From positions 1-21,774 of the forward strand of contig CAJLPX010000031.1 in NCBI GenBank assembly GCA_905208635.1: DNA of 21,774 nucleotides. Reading direction: 5' to 3'. The position numbers were made by a program, and so were the translations under genes. This stretch comes from an uncultured Collinsella sp. GTDB taxonomy: Bacteria > Actinomycetota > Coriobacteriia > Coriobacteriales > Coriobacteriaceae. The notes under the pieces are model-generated. The model worked only from the letters and a program-made list of their open reading frames with translations. It did no database searches and had not been told where the DNA came from. Shown in pieces: positions 6,094 through 15,400 of the stretch (positions within the stretch are counted from its first letter, which is position 1; every line of letters begins with the position of its first letter).

Positions 6094-7377
6094 TTAGTAG
6101 ATGACGGGATCGGGGACGGTAGCATGCTCGACATGCGCGCCAAGCGCCTGCAGCTTTTCGACAAAATGCTCGTAGCCGCGCTTGATGTGATGGATAGCCG
6201 AAACCTCGGTCGTCCCGTCGGCAATCAAGCCCGCTACGACGAGGGCCGCTCCGCCGCGCAGATCGGGCGAGGTAACCTGTGCACCCGAGAAGCCCTTGAC
6301 GCCATGAATCATGGCATGATGGCTCTCGATACGAATGTCGGCACCCATGCGCACCAGCTCAGAGGCAAACATAAAGCGATTCTCGAAGATGTTTTCGGTA
6401 ATAACGGAACTGCCGTCGGCAAGGGCGGAGAGCACCATAATCTGCGCCTGCATGTCGGTCGGGAAACCGGGGAACGGAAGCGTCTGGATGTCGACCGGCT
6501 TGATACGCTCGGCACGGTTCACATGGACGCCATCCTCGACGCGCTCGCAGTCGATACCCATGAGCTCCATCTTCTTGAGCACCATGCCCAAATGAATGGG
6601 GCAAAAGCCCGTGACATCGACACCGCGATCGTCCGCCATCAACGCACCGGCGACGATAAAGGTACCGGCCTCGATGCGGTCGCCCACCACGCGATGGATA
6701 ACGGGATGGAGCTCTTCCACGCCTTCGATAGTCACGACGGGCGTACCGGCGCCAACAATCTTGGCGCCCATCTCGTTGAGCATGTTAGCGAGATCGACGA
6801 TCTCGGGCTCGCGGGCGGCATTGTCGATAACCGTGGTGCCCTGTGCGCGCACAGAGGCCATGATGAGATTCTCGGTCGCACCGACGCTGGCGAACTCGAG
6901 CGTGACGGTGGTACCGCGCAGACCTTGGGGCGCATTAGCGTTGATGTAACCGTGGGCGGTATCGAACTCAACGCCCAGGGCCTCAAGACCAAGAATGTGC
7001 ATATCGATCTTACGAGCACCCAGGTTGCAGCCGCCCGGCATGGCAATTTTGGCGCGATGGAAGCGGCCCAGCAGGGGCCCCATGACGGCGGTGGAAGCGC
7101 GCATCTTGGCAACGAGCTCGTAGGGGGCCTCCCATGAATCGACCTGAGAGGTATCAATCTCGAGCGTGTGCTCGTCGAGAACATCGATCGTAGCGCCCAT
7201 GCCCTTGAGCACCTTGCCCATCACGTGGACATCGGAAATATCGGGCACGTTCTGCAGCGTCGTCTTGCCCGGCGCCAGAAGCGTTGCCGCCATGAGTTTG
7301 AGCGCGGAGTTCTTGGCGCCCGAGACGGGCACGGAGCCTCCGATGGCGTGGCCACCCTCAACGCGGATAATATCCAA
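6094..7377 (-). CDS. murA: UDP-N-acetylglucosamine 1-carboxyvinyltransferase
   Basis: MurA transfers enolpyruvate from phosphoenolpyruvate to UDP-GlcNAc in the cytosol, the first committed step of peptidoglycan synthesis. The 427-residue protein shows SGAKNSALK near the N-terminus (Lys22 is the conserved active-site lysine) and the catalytic loop MPGGCNLGARKID with Cys117. That cysteine corresponds to E. coli Cys115, the target of fosfomycin, so the enzyme is of the fosfomycin-binding Cys type rather than the Asp type. RAQGTTVIDNAAREPEI and FPTDMQAQ are further family signatures. The start codon is TTG at 7377, with AAGGG seven bases upstream; the protein then begins MDIIRVEGG as in other MurA proteins. 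It follows the ATP synthase terminator and is translated just before the LCP gene. Confidence 0.96.
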   Translation of the reverse strand: MDIIRVEGGHAIGGSVPVSGAKNSALKLMAATLLAPGKTTLQNVPDISDVHVMGKVLKGMGATIDVLDEHTLEIDTSQVDSWEAPYELVAKMRASTAVMGPLLGRFHRAKIAMPGGCNLGARKIDMHILGLEALGVEFDTAHGYINANAPQGLRGTTVTLEFASVGATENLIMASVRAQGTTVIDNAAREPEIVDLANMLNEMGAKIVGAGTPVVTIEGVEELHPVIHRVVGDRIEAGTFIVAGALMADDRGVDVTGFCPIHLGMVLKKMELMGIDCERVEDGVHVNRAERIKPVDIQTLPFPGFPTDMQAQIMVLSALADGSSVITENIFENRFMFASELVRMGADIRIESHHAMIHGVKGFSGAQVTSPDLRGGAALVVAGLIADGTTEVSAIHHIKRGYEHFVEKLQALGAHVEHATVPDPVIY

Positions 7378-7390
7378 GGTCTACCCTTTC

Positions 7391-7429
7391 AAAAAGCATG
7401 CCCGGGGTGGCTGGGCCATCCCGGGCATG
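7391..7429 (-). terminator. Rho-independent terminator of the ATP synthase operon
   Basis: The arms at 7397-7411 and 7415-7429 pair over 14 of 15 positions around a 3-base loop, with GCCCGGG at the core. On the minus strand this is followed by CTTTTTG, a five-T tract. It lies 36 bases after the atpC stop and just upstream of murA, separating the two units. Confidence 0.85.
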
Positions 7430-7465
7430 ATGTGTTCGCAAATGGTCGAACGCTAAATCGTTTGA

Positions 7466-7858
7466 CTATTGGGCAAGCTTGAGCTTACACCATGCGATTT
7501 CATTATAGAGGTAGGCGCGGCGTGCATCATCCTCCGACAAATTACCCAGCTTCTCTTCAAAACCTTGAATATCAGCTTTAAGCTTGTCGGCATCGACGGT
7601 CGCCAAATCGCAAGCGCGCTCGGCGAGAACGGTCACGACATCGTCCGCAACCTGGGCATAGCCGCCGGCCACGGCAAACGTGTGGTCGACAGTGCCCATG
7701 GCCTTATCGGAAACGCGAACGTAACCGCGGTCGATCGTGCAGATCTCGCTGGAGTGAGCAGGCAGGACGCCAAACTCGCCATCCGTGGACGGAATCGACA
7801 CAAACGCAGCGTCGCCCTCATAGGCGCAGCTCACGGGGCACACGATGCGGATACGCAT
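7466..7858 (-). CDS. atpC: ATP synthase epsilon subunit
   Basis: This 130-residue protein has the N-terminal beta-sandwich of F1 epsilon (IPSTDGEFGVLPAH and GGYAQVADDVVTVLAERA) and a C-terminal helical hairpin (about 85-130) that can inhibit the enzyme. It sits on the central stalk with gamma and couples c-ring rotation to catalysis. The ATG at 7858 follows the atpD stop by only 3 bases, with its ribosome site (GGAG) inside the end of atpD. It is the last gene of the operon, followed by a terminator. Confidence 0.95.
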   Translation of the reverse strand: MRIRIVCPVSCAYEGDAAFVSIPSTDGEFGVLPAHSSEICTIDRGYVRVSDKAMGTVDHTFAVAGGYAQVADDVVTVLAERACDLATVDADKLKADIQGFEEKLGNLSEDDARRAYLYNEIAWCKLKLAQ

Positions 7859-7861
7859 AAC

Positions 7862-9315
<1,454 letters not shown>

Positions 9316-9316
<1 letters not shown>

Positions 9317-10224
9317 TACTGTTCCTCCAATGCTGAGGCTCCGCCGACGATCTCGTTAATCTCGGTCGTGATCGAAGCCTGGCGCACGCGACTATACGTG
9401 CGGGTAAGGGTCGAGATGATCGCGGTGGCGTTTTCCGTCGCGGAGTGCATGGCCTTGCGGCGTGCACCCTGCTCGGCAGCCGCCGAATCGATCAGGGCCT
9501 GGTAGATGACCGTCAGGATATAAGACGGCACAAGCTTGCCGAGAACATGCTCGGGAGAGGGCACGAACTCGAACGTGGACGAGATGCGCTTAGGGGCGTC
9601 GGTCTCGTTCTTACGCGGACCGTGGGCCATAGCGATCATCTCGGGGTCGAGCGGCAACAGATGCTCGACGCGAAGCTCTTGATCCACGCGGTTCTTGGCG
9701 TGGTGGTAGACAAGCTCGACACGGTCAAGCTCACCGGCACGATACGCATCGCAGATATGAGAGGAGATCATGCGGGCCTGATTGAAATCGGGCTCAGAGG
9801 AGTTGCCCTCAAAGTGCATGACAACGTTTGCGCGGTCACGGAAATACGTGGCCGGCTTACGCCCGCACGCGATGATCTCGCACTCGATGCCGTCGTTCGC
9901 CCAAGAAGCGGCGAGCTTTTCGGCCGTGCGCTCCACCGTCGTATTGAAACCGCCGGCAAGGCCGCGGTCCGAGGCAATAACGACAATCAGGCCATGCTTG
10001 ACGCTCTCATGCTTCTGCAGCATGGGATCGGTGCCCGAACAGGAGGCGTCGCCGGCGACCGTCAACATGACGTCGGTCAGCGCCTCCTTATAGGGCTCGG
10101 CCTGCTTGGAGCGATCGAGGGCACGACGGATCTTGGCCGTAGAGACCATCTCCATCGTGCGCGTGATCTGCTTGGTCGTGGTAACCGAGGAGATTCGCTT
10201 CTTAATGTCGCGAAGGTTGGCCAT
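9316..10224 (-). CDS. atpG: ATP synthase gamma subunit
   Basis: This 302-residue protein has the family's N-terminal MANLRDIKKRISSV...TKQITRTMEMVSTAKIRRA helix and the C-terminal helix with MHSATENA and RQASITTEINEIVGGASAL. These two long helices form the rotating central shaft inside the alpha3beta3 head. It starts 5 bases after the atpA stop, with GGAGA inside the end of atpA, and overlaps atpD by one base. Confidence 0.97.
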
Positions 10225-10229
10225 GGGGC

Positions 10230-11828
10230 TTAGTTCTCCTCTGATCCAGAAACAACCGAATGGTGCTTGGCCATGAACTGCTGCTTGAAGTCGCCGATGA
10301 CGCGCAAGAGCTCAGCCTTGGTGTCATCATCGATCTTCTTGGCGCGAACCTTGTCGAGCAGCGAACCAAAGCCATTGTCCATGTACTCGATGAGCTCGGC
10401 ACGGAAGGGCAGCACGTCGGCGATCTCCAAGTCATCCAGGAAGCCCTCGTTGCCAGCGAACAGCGTAACGATCTGCTCGCCAACCTCAAACGGCTTGTAA
10501 CGCGGCTGCTTCAGGAGCTCGGTCATGCGAGCACCATGGGTCAGCTGCTTCTGAGTAGCCTCGTCGAGGTCGGAGCCGAACTGCGTAAAGCCAGCGAGCT
10601 CCTGGTACGAAGCGAGGTCCAGACGGAGGTTGCCGGCGACCTGCTTCATAGCCTTGGTCTGCGCATCGCCACCGACGCGGGACACGGAGATGCCCACGTC
10701 GACTGCCGGGCGCTGACCCTGGAAGAAGAGCTCGGACTGCAGGTAGATCTGACCATCGGTAATGGAAATGACGTTGGTCGGAATGTAGGCCGAGACGTCG
10801 CCGTCCTGGGTCTCGATGATCGGAAGAGCCGTCATGGAGCCGTAACCGTTCTTCTTGGACATCTTGACGGCACGCTCGAGCAGACGAGAGTGCAGGTAGA
10901 AGATGTCGCCAGGATAGGCCTCGCGTCCGGGCGGACGATGCAGCGTCAGCGACATCTGACGGTAGGCCACAGCCTGCTTGGACAGGTCGTCGTAGACGAC
11001 GAGCACGTGGCCGCCGGGGTTGGTCTCGCTGGCGGGCTTGCCGTCCTCGCCGTTGTACATGAAGAACTCGCCGATAGCGGCACCGGCCATAGGCGCGATG
11101 TACTGCATAGGGGCGGAATCGGCAGCGGTGGCCGAAACGATGATGGTGTAGTCGAGCGCACCGTGCTGAGCGAGGGTCTCGCGGATGTTGGCAACCGTGG
11201 AGGCCTTCTGGCCGATGGCGACATAGATGCAGACCATGCCCTTGCCGCGCTGGTTGAGGATAGCGTCGATGGCGATGGCGGTCTTACCGGTCTTACGGTC
11301 GCCGATGATGAGCTCACGCTGACCGCGGCCAATAGGCACCATGGAGTCGATAGCGAGCAGACCGGTCTGAACCGGCTCGCACACCGGGGTACGATCGATG
11401 ACGCCGGGAGCCTTGAACTCGATGGGGCGACGGTGCGTGGCGACGATGTCGCCCAGGCCGTCGATGGGCTGGCCGAGCGGATTGACGACGCGGCCGAGCA
11501 TGGCACGGCTCACGGGGATATCCATAATGCGGCCAGTGGTGCGGCACTCGTCGCCTTCCTTGATGGAGTCGACGGCACCGAACAGAACGGCGCCGACCTC
11601 GTCACGGTCAAGGTTCTGGGCAAGGCCGAAGACGGTCTCACCGGTATCGGAGCTCTTGAACTCCAGAAGCTCGCCTGCCATGGCGCTCTTGAGGCCGGAG
11701 ACGCGCGCGATGCCGTCGCCTACCTCGTCGACCGTTGAAACCTCATGCGTATCGACCGTCGCGGAGAGGCTCGTGAGCTGCTCCTGCAGTTTCTTGGCGA
11801 TATCCTGGGCATTGAGGGTTTCGGACAT
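10230..11828 (-). CDS. atpA: ATP synthase alpha subunit
   Basis: This 532-residue protein carries the alpha-type P-loop GDRKTGKTA, with Gln/Lys/Arg positions typical of the regulatory non-catalytic site, as well as PGREAYPGDIFYLHSRLLERA with the arginine finger region. VGGDAQTKAMKQVAG, another alpha signature, follows. It forms the F1 head with beta. The ATG overlaps the atpH stop as TAATG, and GGAGGTGA provides a strong ribosome site. Confidence 0.98.
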   Translation of the reverse strand: MSETLNAQDIAKKLQEQLTSLSATVDTHEVSTVDEVGDGIARVSGLKSAMAGELLEFKSSDTGETVFGLAQNLDRDEVGAVLFGAVDSIKEGDECRTTGRIMDIPVSRAMLGRVVNPLGQPIDGLGDIVATHRRPIEFKAPGVIDRTPVCEPVQTGLLAIDSMVPIGRGQRELIIGDRKTGKTAIAIDAILNQRGKGMVCIYVAIGQKASTVANIRETLAQHGALDYTIIVSATAADSAPMQYIAPMAGAAIGEFFMYNGEDGKPASETNPGGHVLVVYDDLSKQAVAYRQMSLTLHRPPGREAYPGDIFYLHSRLLERAVKMSKKNGYGSMTALPIIETQDGDVSAYIPTNVISITDGQIYLQSELFFQGQRPAVDVGISVSRVGGDAQTKAMKQVAGNLRLDLASYQELAGFTQFGSDLDEATQKQLTHGARMTELLKQPRYKPFEVGEQIVTLFAGNEGFLDDLEIADVLPFRAELIEYMDNGFGSLLDKVRAKKIDDDTKAELLRVIGDFKQQFMAKHHSVVSGSEEN

Positions 11829-12304
11829 TAGGCTTCACCTCCGTACGAATTAGCAGAGTTTGCGAGGGTCTCCTGCGCGATGCGCAGCTGCGTCTTGACG
11901 GAAATGTCACGACGCTCGCCGCGAGCCTCGAGCACCAGGCCGCCCACGATAGACGGGTCGACCTGCTCGATAAGGAATACCTTGCGGCCGAAGTCCTGCT
12001 CGCATTTCTTAGTGATGGTTTGACGCAGCTCGTCGTCGAGCGGGATCGCCGTGGTGACGGTCACGCCCACTACATCCTCGTCTTCCTCGGCAACGTACTT
12101 AAAGGCAGCTGCCACCTTGGGAAGAAGGTCGAGCTGGTCGCGCTTGGACATGGTGTCGAGCACGGCGATGATCTCGGGGCTGGCAGAAGCCAAGCGCTCG
12201 ATCATCTCGAGGTCCTCGAACACATGATTCTCGGCCTTAGCGGCTTCCAGAAGGGAGCGCGCGTAGGTCTCGAGCACCTTGTCCTGATAGCGGCTAGTCG
12301 GCAT
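11828..12304 (-). CDS. atpH: ATP synthase delta subunit
   Basis: This 158-residue protein is an OSCP/delta-type peripheral stalk subunit. It opens with YARSLLEAA, typical of the N-terminal six-helix domain that docks on alpha, and ends with VDPSIVGGLVLEARGERRDISVKTQLR, the family's C-terminal signature. Family length is about 180 residues, so this is slightly short but complete. Its start overlaps the end of atpF by 11 bases, and its stop overlaps the atpA start. Confidence 0.94.
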   Translation of the reverse strand: MPTSRYQDKVLETYARSLLEAAKAENHVFEDLEMIERLASASPEIIAVLDTMSKRDQLDLLPKVAAAFKYVAEEDEDVVGVTVTTAIPLDDELRQTITKKCEQDFGRKVFLIEQVDPSIVGGLVLEARGERRDISVKTQLRIAQETLANSANSYGGEA

Positions 12305-12896
12305 TCAGGCTACCTGCTTCCTGGATGTAGCGCTCGATGAGCTTCTTCTGCTCGGCATCGTCCTCGAGTGCCTCGCCCACGATCTTGGTGGCGACGGCAA
12401 CGGACAGGTCGGCGATGGAGCTCGCGGCACCGGCGTAAATGGACTTGCGCTCGTCCTCGACGGTCGTATGGGCCTTGGCGATGATCTCCTCGGCCTCCTT
12501 GTGAGCAGCCTCGATGATACGGGCGCGCTCGGACTCGGCGTCCTTACGGGCCTCGAGAACGATGTCGGCAGCCTGACGACGGGCGTCGGTGACGATCGAG
12601 TCGGACTCAGCGCGCTTGGCGATAGCCTCCTGCTTGGTCTTCTCGGCCTCGTCGAGGCTCTCCTCGATCTTCTTGCCGCGCTCCTCCATGGTTTTCATGA
12701 TGCCCGGCAGGGCGACCTTGGCCAGCACGATCCAGATAATCAGGAAGGCGATAAGCGCCGGGATGAACTCCGCCATCTTAGGGATGAGGATGTCCGCACC
12801 GGCAGCGCCGTCCTCGGCGAACGCGGAAACCGGCATGAGCAGCGCGGCCGCGGACGCGGAGAGTGCGATCGCGCTCTTCTGGGATGAAAGATTCAT
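12294..12896 (-). CDS. atpF: ATP synthase b subunit with an N-terminal signal-peptide-like extension
   Basis: This 200-residue protein has a membrane helix (about 44-66, IPALIAFLIIWIVLAKVAL) followed by a long charged coiled coil (about 70-165, EERGKKIEESLDEAEKTKQEA onward). This is the b-subunit dimer that forms the peripheral stalk and anchors F1 through delta. Unusually, the first 28 residues look like a signal peptide: basic start, SAIALSASAAALLMPVSAFA, and an AFA-ED cleavage-like site. If cleaved, the mature protein would begin near EDGAAGADILIP. GGAG lies eight bases before the ATG. It follows atpE by 15 bases. Confidence 0.94.
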   Translation of the reverse strand: MNLSSQKSAIALSASAAALLMPVSAFAEDGAAGADILIPKMAEFIPALIAFLIIWIVLAKVALPGIMKTMEERGKKIEESLDEAEKTKQEAIAKRAESDSIVTDARRQAADIVLEARKDAESERARIIEAAHKEAEEIIAKAHTTVEDERKSIYAGAASSIADLSVAVATKIVGEALEDDAEQKKLIERYIQEAGSLNAD

Positions 12897-12911
12897 ACTT
12901 GACGCTCCGTG

Positions 12912-13106
12912 CTATTTAACGATCAGCGCGACAACGAAGCCGATCAGAGCCAGAGCCTCGCCGAAGGCGGAGCCCATAATGAAGACGGTGAACACGCGGC
13001 CCTGGACCTCAGGCTGACGGGCCATAGCACCCGTAGCACCCAGAGCAGACAGGCCGATAGCAAGACCAGCGCCGATAACACCGAGACCGTAACCGATAAC
13101 TCCCAC
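12912..13106 (-). CDS. atpE: ATP synthase c subunit
   Basis: This 64-residue protein forms the membrane rotor ring. It has two glycine-rich hydrophobic helices joined by the conserved polar loop ARQPE (29-33). The ion-carrying carboxylate is E50 in GSAFGEALAL. Aligned with sodium-type c subunits through ARQPE, the helix-1 Gln position is Ile and the Ser after the Glu is Ala, so proton coupling is more likely than sodium (inference). At 64 residues it is near the short end for the family. The start is GTG at 13106, supported by AAAGGAGG just upstream, one of the strongest ribosome sites in the window, fitting the high copy number of this subunit. Confidence 0.95.
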   Translation of the reverse strand: MGVIGYGLGVIGAGLAIGLSALGATGAMARQPEVQGRVFTVFIMGSAFGEALALIGFVVALIVK

Positions 13107-13230
13107 GATTCCTCCTTTGTCGTGCGTGTCTTATTTCACGCAGGATAACCTTTTTATAACTGCCGGGCTCCATGGGTACGGGCACCGGCGGTTTAACGAA
13201 TTACCTTACCTTTAAGGCGCGAACGGAAGA

Positions 13231-14034
13231 CTACTCCTCCTCCGCGACCTCCTCTGCCTCGGAGACATACACGGCGGTAAGGACCGTGAAGACGTAAGCC
13301 TGGATGGCGCCGACCACAAGCTCGATCGCATAGATCAGGATGAGGATGGCAAGCCAGGCCAGCGAAGGCAGGGCGCCAACGGCGTGGGCCGCGGAAACCT
13401 GCTGAAGCAGCGGCTGCATGAACATGCTCGCCATGATGGCGAACGAGCCCATGACCACGTGTCCTGCGAACATGTTGCAGAACAGACGGACGGCGAGCGT
13501 GATGAGGCGCAGGAAGGTCGAGAAAAGCTCGACGACCCACACGAGCACGTTCATCGGGAAGCTCACGCCCTGCGGGGCGAGGCTCTTGATGTAGCCGATC
13601 ACGCCGTGAGCCTTGCATCCGTAGTAGATGAAGTACACGAAGGCGAAAATGGCGAGTGCGGCGGTGGAGCCGATTGCGCCGGTGCCGGGCTTCATTCCCG
13701 GAATCAGGCCGATCATGTTATTGATCAGGATGAACAGGAAAAGCGAGCACAGGAACGGGAAGTGCTTCTTCCAGTTCTCACCCACGACACCCTTGCCGAT
13801 ATCGTTCTCGACGTACTCGATGATGTACTCGAAACCGTTGACGAAGAAGCCCTTGGGAACCAGGGTCTGCTTCTTCTTGAACACGGCCAGGACGATCAGG
13901 AGCACGATCGTGGAGACGATCAGCCAAAACGAGTACTGCGTGATGCCGCAGCTCAGATCGCCCACGACAGGGGTGGAGCTGAACTCGCTGACCAGATGAT
14001 TAATCTCATCAGGCAGCTTTTCAAAAATTTCCAC
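13231..14034 (-). CDS. atpB: ATP synthase a subunit
   Basis: This 267-residue integral membrane protein has several hydrophobic helices, among them FWLIVSTIVLLIVLAVF and CSLFLFILINNMIGLIPG. The signature LAVRLFCNMFAGH contains R183, the essential arginine facing the c-ring, and the last helix carries an acidic residue in IELVVGAIQAYVF. It provides the two half-channels for ions. The start is GTG at 14034 with AAAGG six bases upstream, overlapping the end of the preceding gene (3-base gap between stop and start). A 124-base space with no gene separates it from atpE, longer than the other gaps of the operon. Confidence 0.96.
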   Translation of the reverse strand: MEIFEKLPDEINHLVSEFSSTPVVGDLSCGITQYSFWLIVSTIVLLIVLAVFKKKQTLVPKGFFVNGFEYIIEYVENDIGKGVVGENWKKHFPFLCSLFLFILINNMIGLIPGMKPGTGAIGSTAALAIFAFVYFIYYGCKAHGVIGYIKSLAPQGVSFPMNVLVWVVELFSTFLRLITLAVRLFCNMFAGHVVMGSFAIMASMFMQPLLQQVSAAHAVGALPSLAWLAILILIYAIELVVGAIQAYVFTVLTAVYVSEAEEVAEEE

Positions 14035-14037
14035 GAC

Positions 14038-14349
14038 TTACCTTTCGACCTCATGAGGATCTCGCAGCGCCTTGGCGACACGAACCGCGCAGGCGGCCAT
14101 AAAGGCCACGAAGCCGATCGCCTCGCCCAGGAGGAACATGCGAAATGCCTCTCCGAACAACACAAACACAACCAAGGTAAAGACGAGCAGGGCGATTGCC
14201 GAGACCGCCAGACTCACCATACCCTTGAGCATGTCCGCATTCTGTTTATCGTCAAGAACCGGCTTGAGCGTAAAGACAAAGGGAAGGAAGGCAATTGCGC
14301 CCGCGATGGCGCCTGCAACGATAGCGAGCAGATCGGCTATCTGAAACAC
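14038..14349 (-). CDS. small membrane protein in the AtpI position
   Basis: This 103-residue protein has about three hydrophobic helices (roughly 5-27, 40-63 and 67-92) and a basic C-terminus (RVAKALRDPHEVER). I do not recognise a conserved motif. Its place, immediately before atpB at the head of the operon with a 3-base gap, is that of AtpI, a small membrane protein that aids c-ring assembly or cation supply in other bacteria; the assignment is by context only. The GTG at 14349 is chosen because GAGG lies six bases upstream (14356-14359). A TTG further upstream (14424) would lie above the candidate -10 box and is unlikely. Confidence 0.6.
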   Translation of the reverse strand: MFQIADLLAIVAGAIAGAIAFLPFVFTLKPVLDDKQNADMLKGMVSLAVSAIALLVFTLVVFVLFGEAFRMFLLGEAIGFVAFMAACAVRVAKALRDPHEVER

Positions 14350-14410
14350 TGGCGTCCTCACTTTCCTTTTTAACGCTTCACAGAACAGTTCCCGCCAAAC
14401 ATTGGTGACT

Positions 14411-14438
14411 ATTGTACGAGCCAATCGCTAAAGTACAA
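14411..14438 (-). promoter_or_regulatory. candidate promoter of the ATP synthase operon
   Basis: On the minus strand, TTGTAC (14433-14438) and TACAAT (14411-14416) are separated by 16 bases, about 62 bases before the first gene's GTG. The -10 matches five of six consensus bases; the -35 matches three. It is the best promoter-like pair in the space between upp and the operon. Confidence 0.55.
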
Positions 14439-14509
14439 CCGAAAAAGCATCGGTTAATACGCACCTGTTCGTTTTCTTAAGACCTTCTTTATGCCGCAGG
14501 TACGGTAAT

Positions 14510-14588
14510 ACGTTTTTCTCGAACCCTGCAGGGCAAAACGTCCGTTAACAGGAGTGCGCGCGGTCGCCTTTTGTTCGTCCGCGCGCAC
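14510..14588. repeat. two stem-loops downstream of upp
   Basis: GTGCGCGCGG (14554-14563) pairs perfectly with CCGCGCGCAC (14579-14588). A second inverted repeat, ACGTTTT (14510-14516) with AAAACGT (14535-14541), encloses the palindrome CCCTGCAGGG (14524-14533). On the minus strand they begin about 42 bases after the upp stop. The first is stable enough to stop transcription or protect the 3' end, but no T-run follows it, so calling it an intrinsic terminator would be a stretch. Confidence 0.5.
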
Positions 14589-14629
14589 CGTTTCTTCGTA
14601 TTTGCAGCCGCGGCCGTTTAGCCCAGCGA

Positions 14630-15277
14630 CTAGAGCGTGCCGTAGATGCGGTCGCCGGCGTCGCCGAGGCCGGGAACGATGTAGGCAGCCTCGTTGAGAT
14701 GGTCGTCGATGGCGCAGGTATAGATATGCACATCTGGGTCCTTCTCGGTCAGCGACTTGAGGCCCTCGGGGGCCGCGACGATGCACAGCATGCGGATGTC
14801 CTTGACACCGCGCTCGCGCAGGTAGCTGATGGCCATCTCGGCCGAACCGCCCGTGGCAAGCATGGGGTCGACGACCAGGCAGATGCGCTGGTCGATATCC
14901 TTGGGCATCTTGCAGTAATACTCGTGCGGCTCGTGGGTGACCTCGTCGCGCTCCATGCCGATGTGACCCACGCGAGCGGAGGGCACCAGGTCGAGGATGC
15001 CGTCGACCATGCCAAGGCCCGCACGCAGGATGGGCACGATGGCGAGTTTCTTGCCGGCAAGCTGTTTGAACGTGGCGGTAGTGATGGGGGTCTCGACCTC
15101 GACGTCTTCCATAGGCAGGTCGCGCATGGCCTCGTAGCCGTCAAAAAGCGCGAGTTCGCGCACGAGCTGGCGGAACTGGTTGGTGCCGGTGTTTTTGTCG
15201 CGCAGGATCGACAGCTTGTGCTGGACGAGCGGGTGATCGACAAGCGTCACACGGGACGCATCGTAGGTGACGGTCAT
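14630..15277 (-). CDS. upp: uracil phosphoribosyltransferase
   Basis: This 215-residue cytosolic enzyme makes UMP from uracil and PRPP in pyrimidine salvage. It has PILRAGLGMVDGI (82-94), the PRPP-binding motif DPMLATGGSA (137-146), and the uracil-binding C-terminal segment YIVPGLGDAGDRIYGT. Length matches the family (about 209). The ATG at 15277 is preferred; AAAGGGG lies about 10 bases upstream. An upstream in-frame ATG would add 20 residues unlike the family. It is probably transcribed apart from the downstream ATP synthase genes, which are 280 bases away and have their own candidate promoter. Confidence 0.96.
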   Translation of the reverse strand: MTVTYDASRVTLVDHPLVQHKLSILRDKNTGTNQFRQLVRELALFDGYEAMRDLPMEDVEVETPITTATFKQLAGKKLAIVPILRAGLGMVDGILDLVPSARVGHIGMERDEVTHEPHEYYCKMPKDIDQRICLVVDPMLATGGSAEMAISYLRERGVKDIRMLCIVAAPEGLKSLTEKDPDVHIYTCAIDDHLNEAAYIVPGLGDAGDRIYGTL

Positions 15278-15400
15278 GGATTGATTGCCCCTTTCGTTGC
15301 GGCCGCAAAACGGCCTTGCTGACAAGGCGCGCAGCAATGTTGCCGCCGCACGCCATGCATTAGTTTAGCGGTTTGTTGTATCGAGCAGCCCATCGCAGCC

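Noticed and set aside
10260..11738. 492-codon plus-strand frame across atpA
   Set aside because: It is antisense to atpA throughout, with repetitive low-information composition and no motif.
14501..14541. possible tRNA T-arm (GGTTCGAG on the minus strand)
   Set aside because: No acceptor, D or anticodon stems can be built around it; I found no tRNA in the window.
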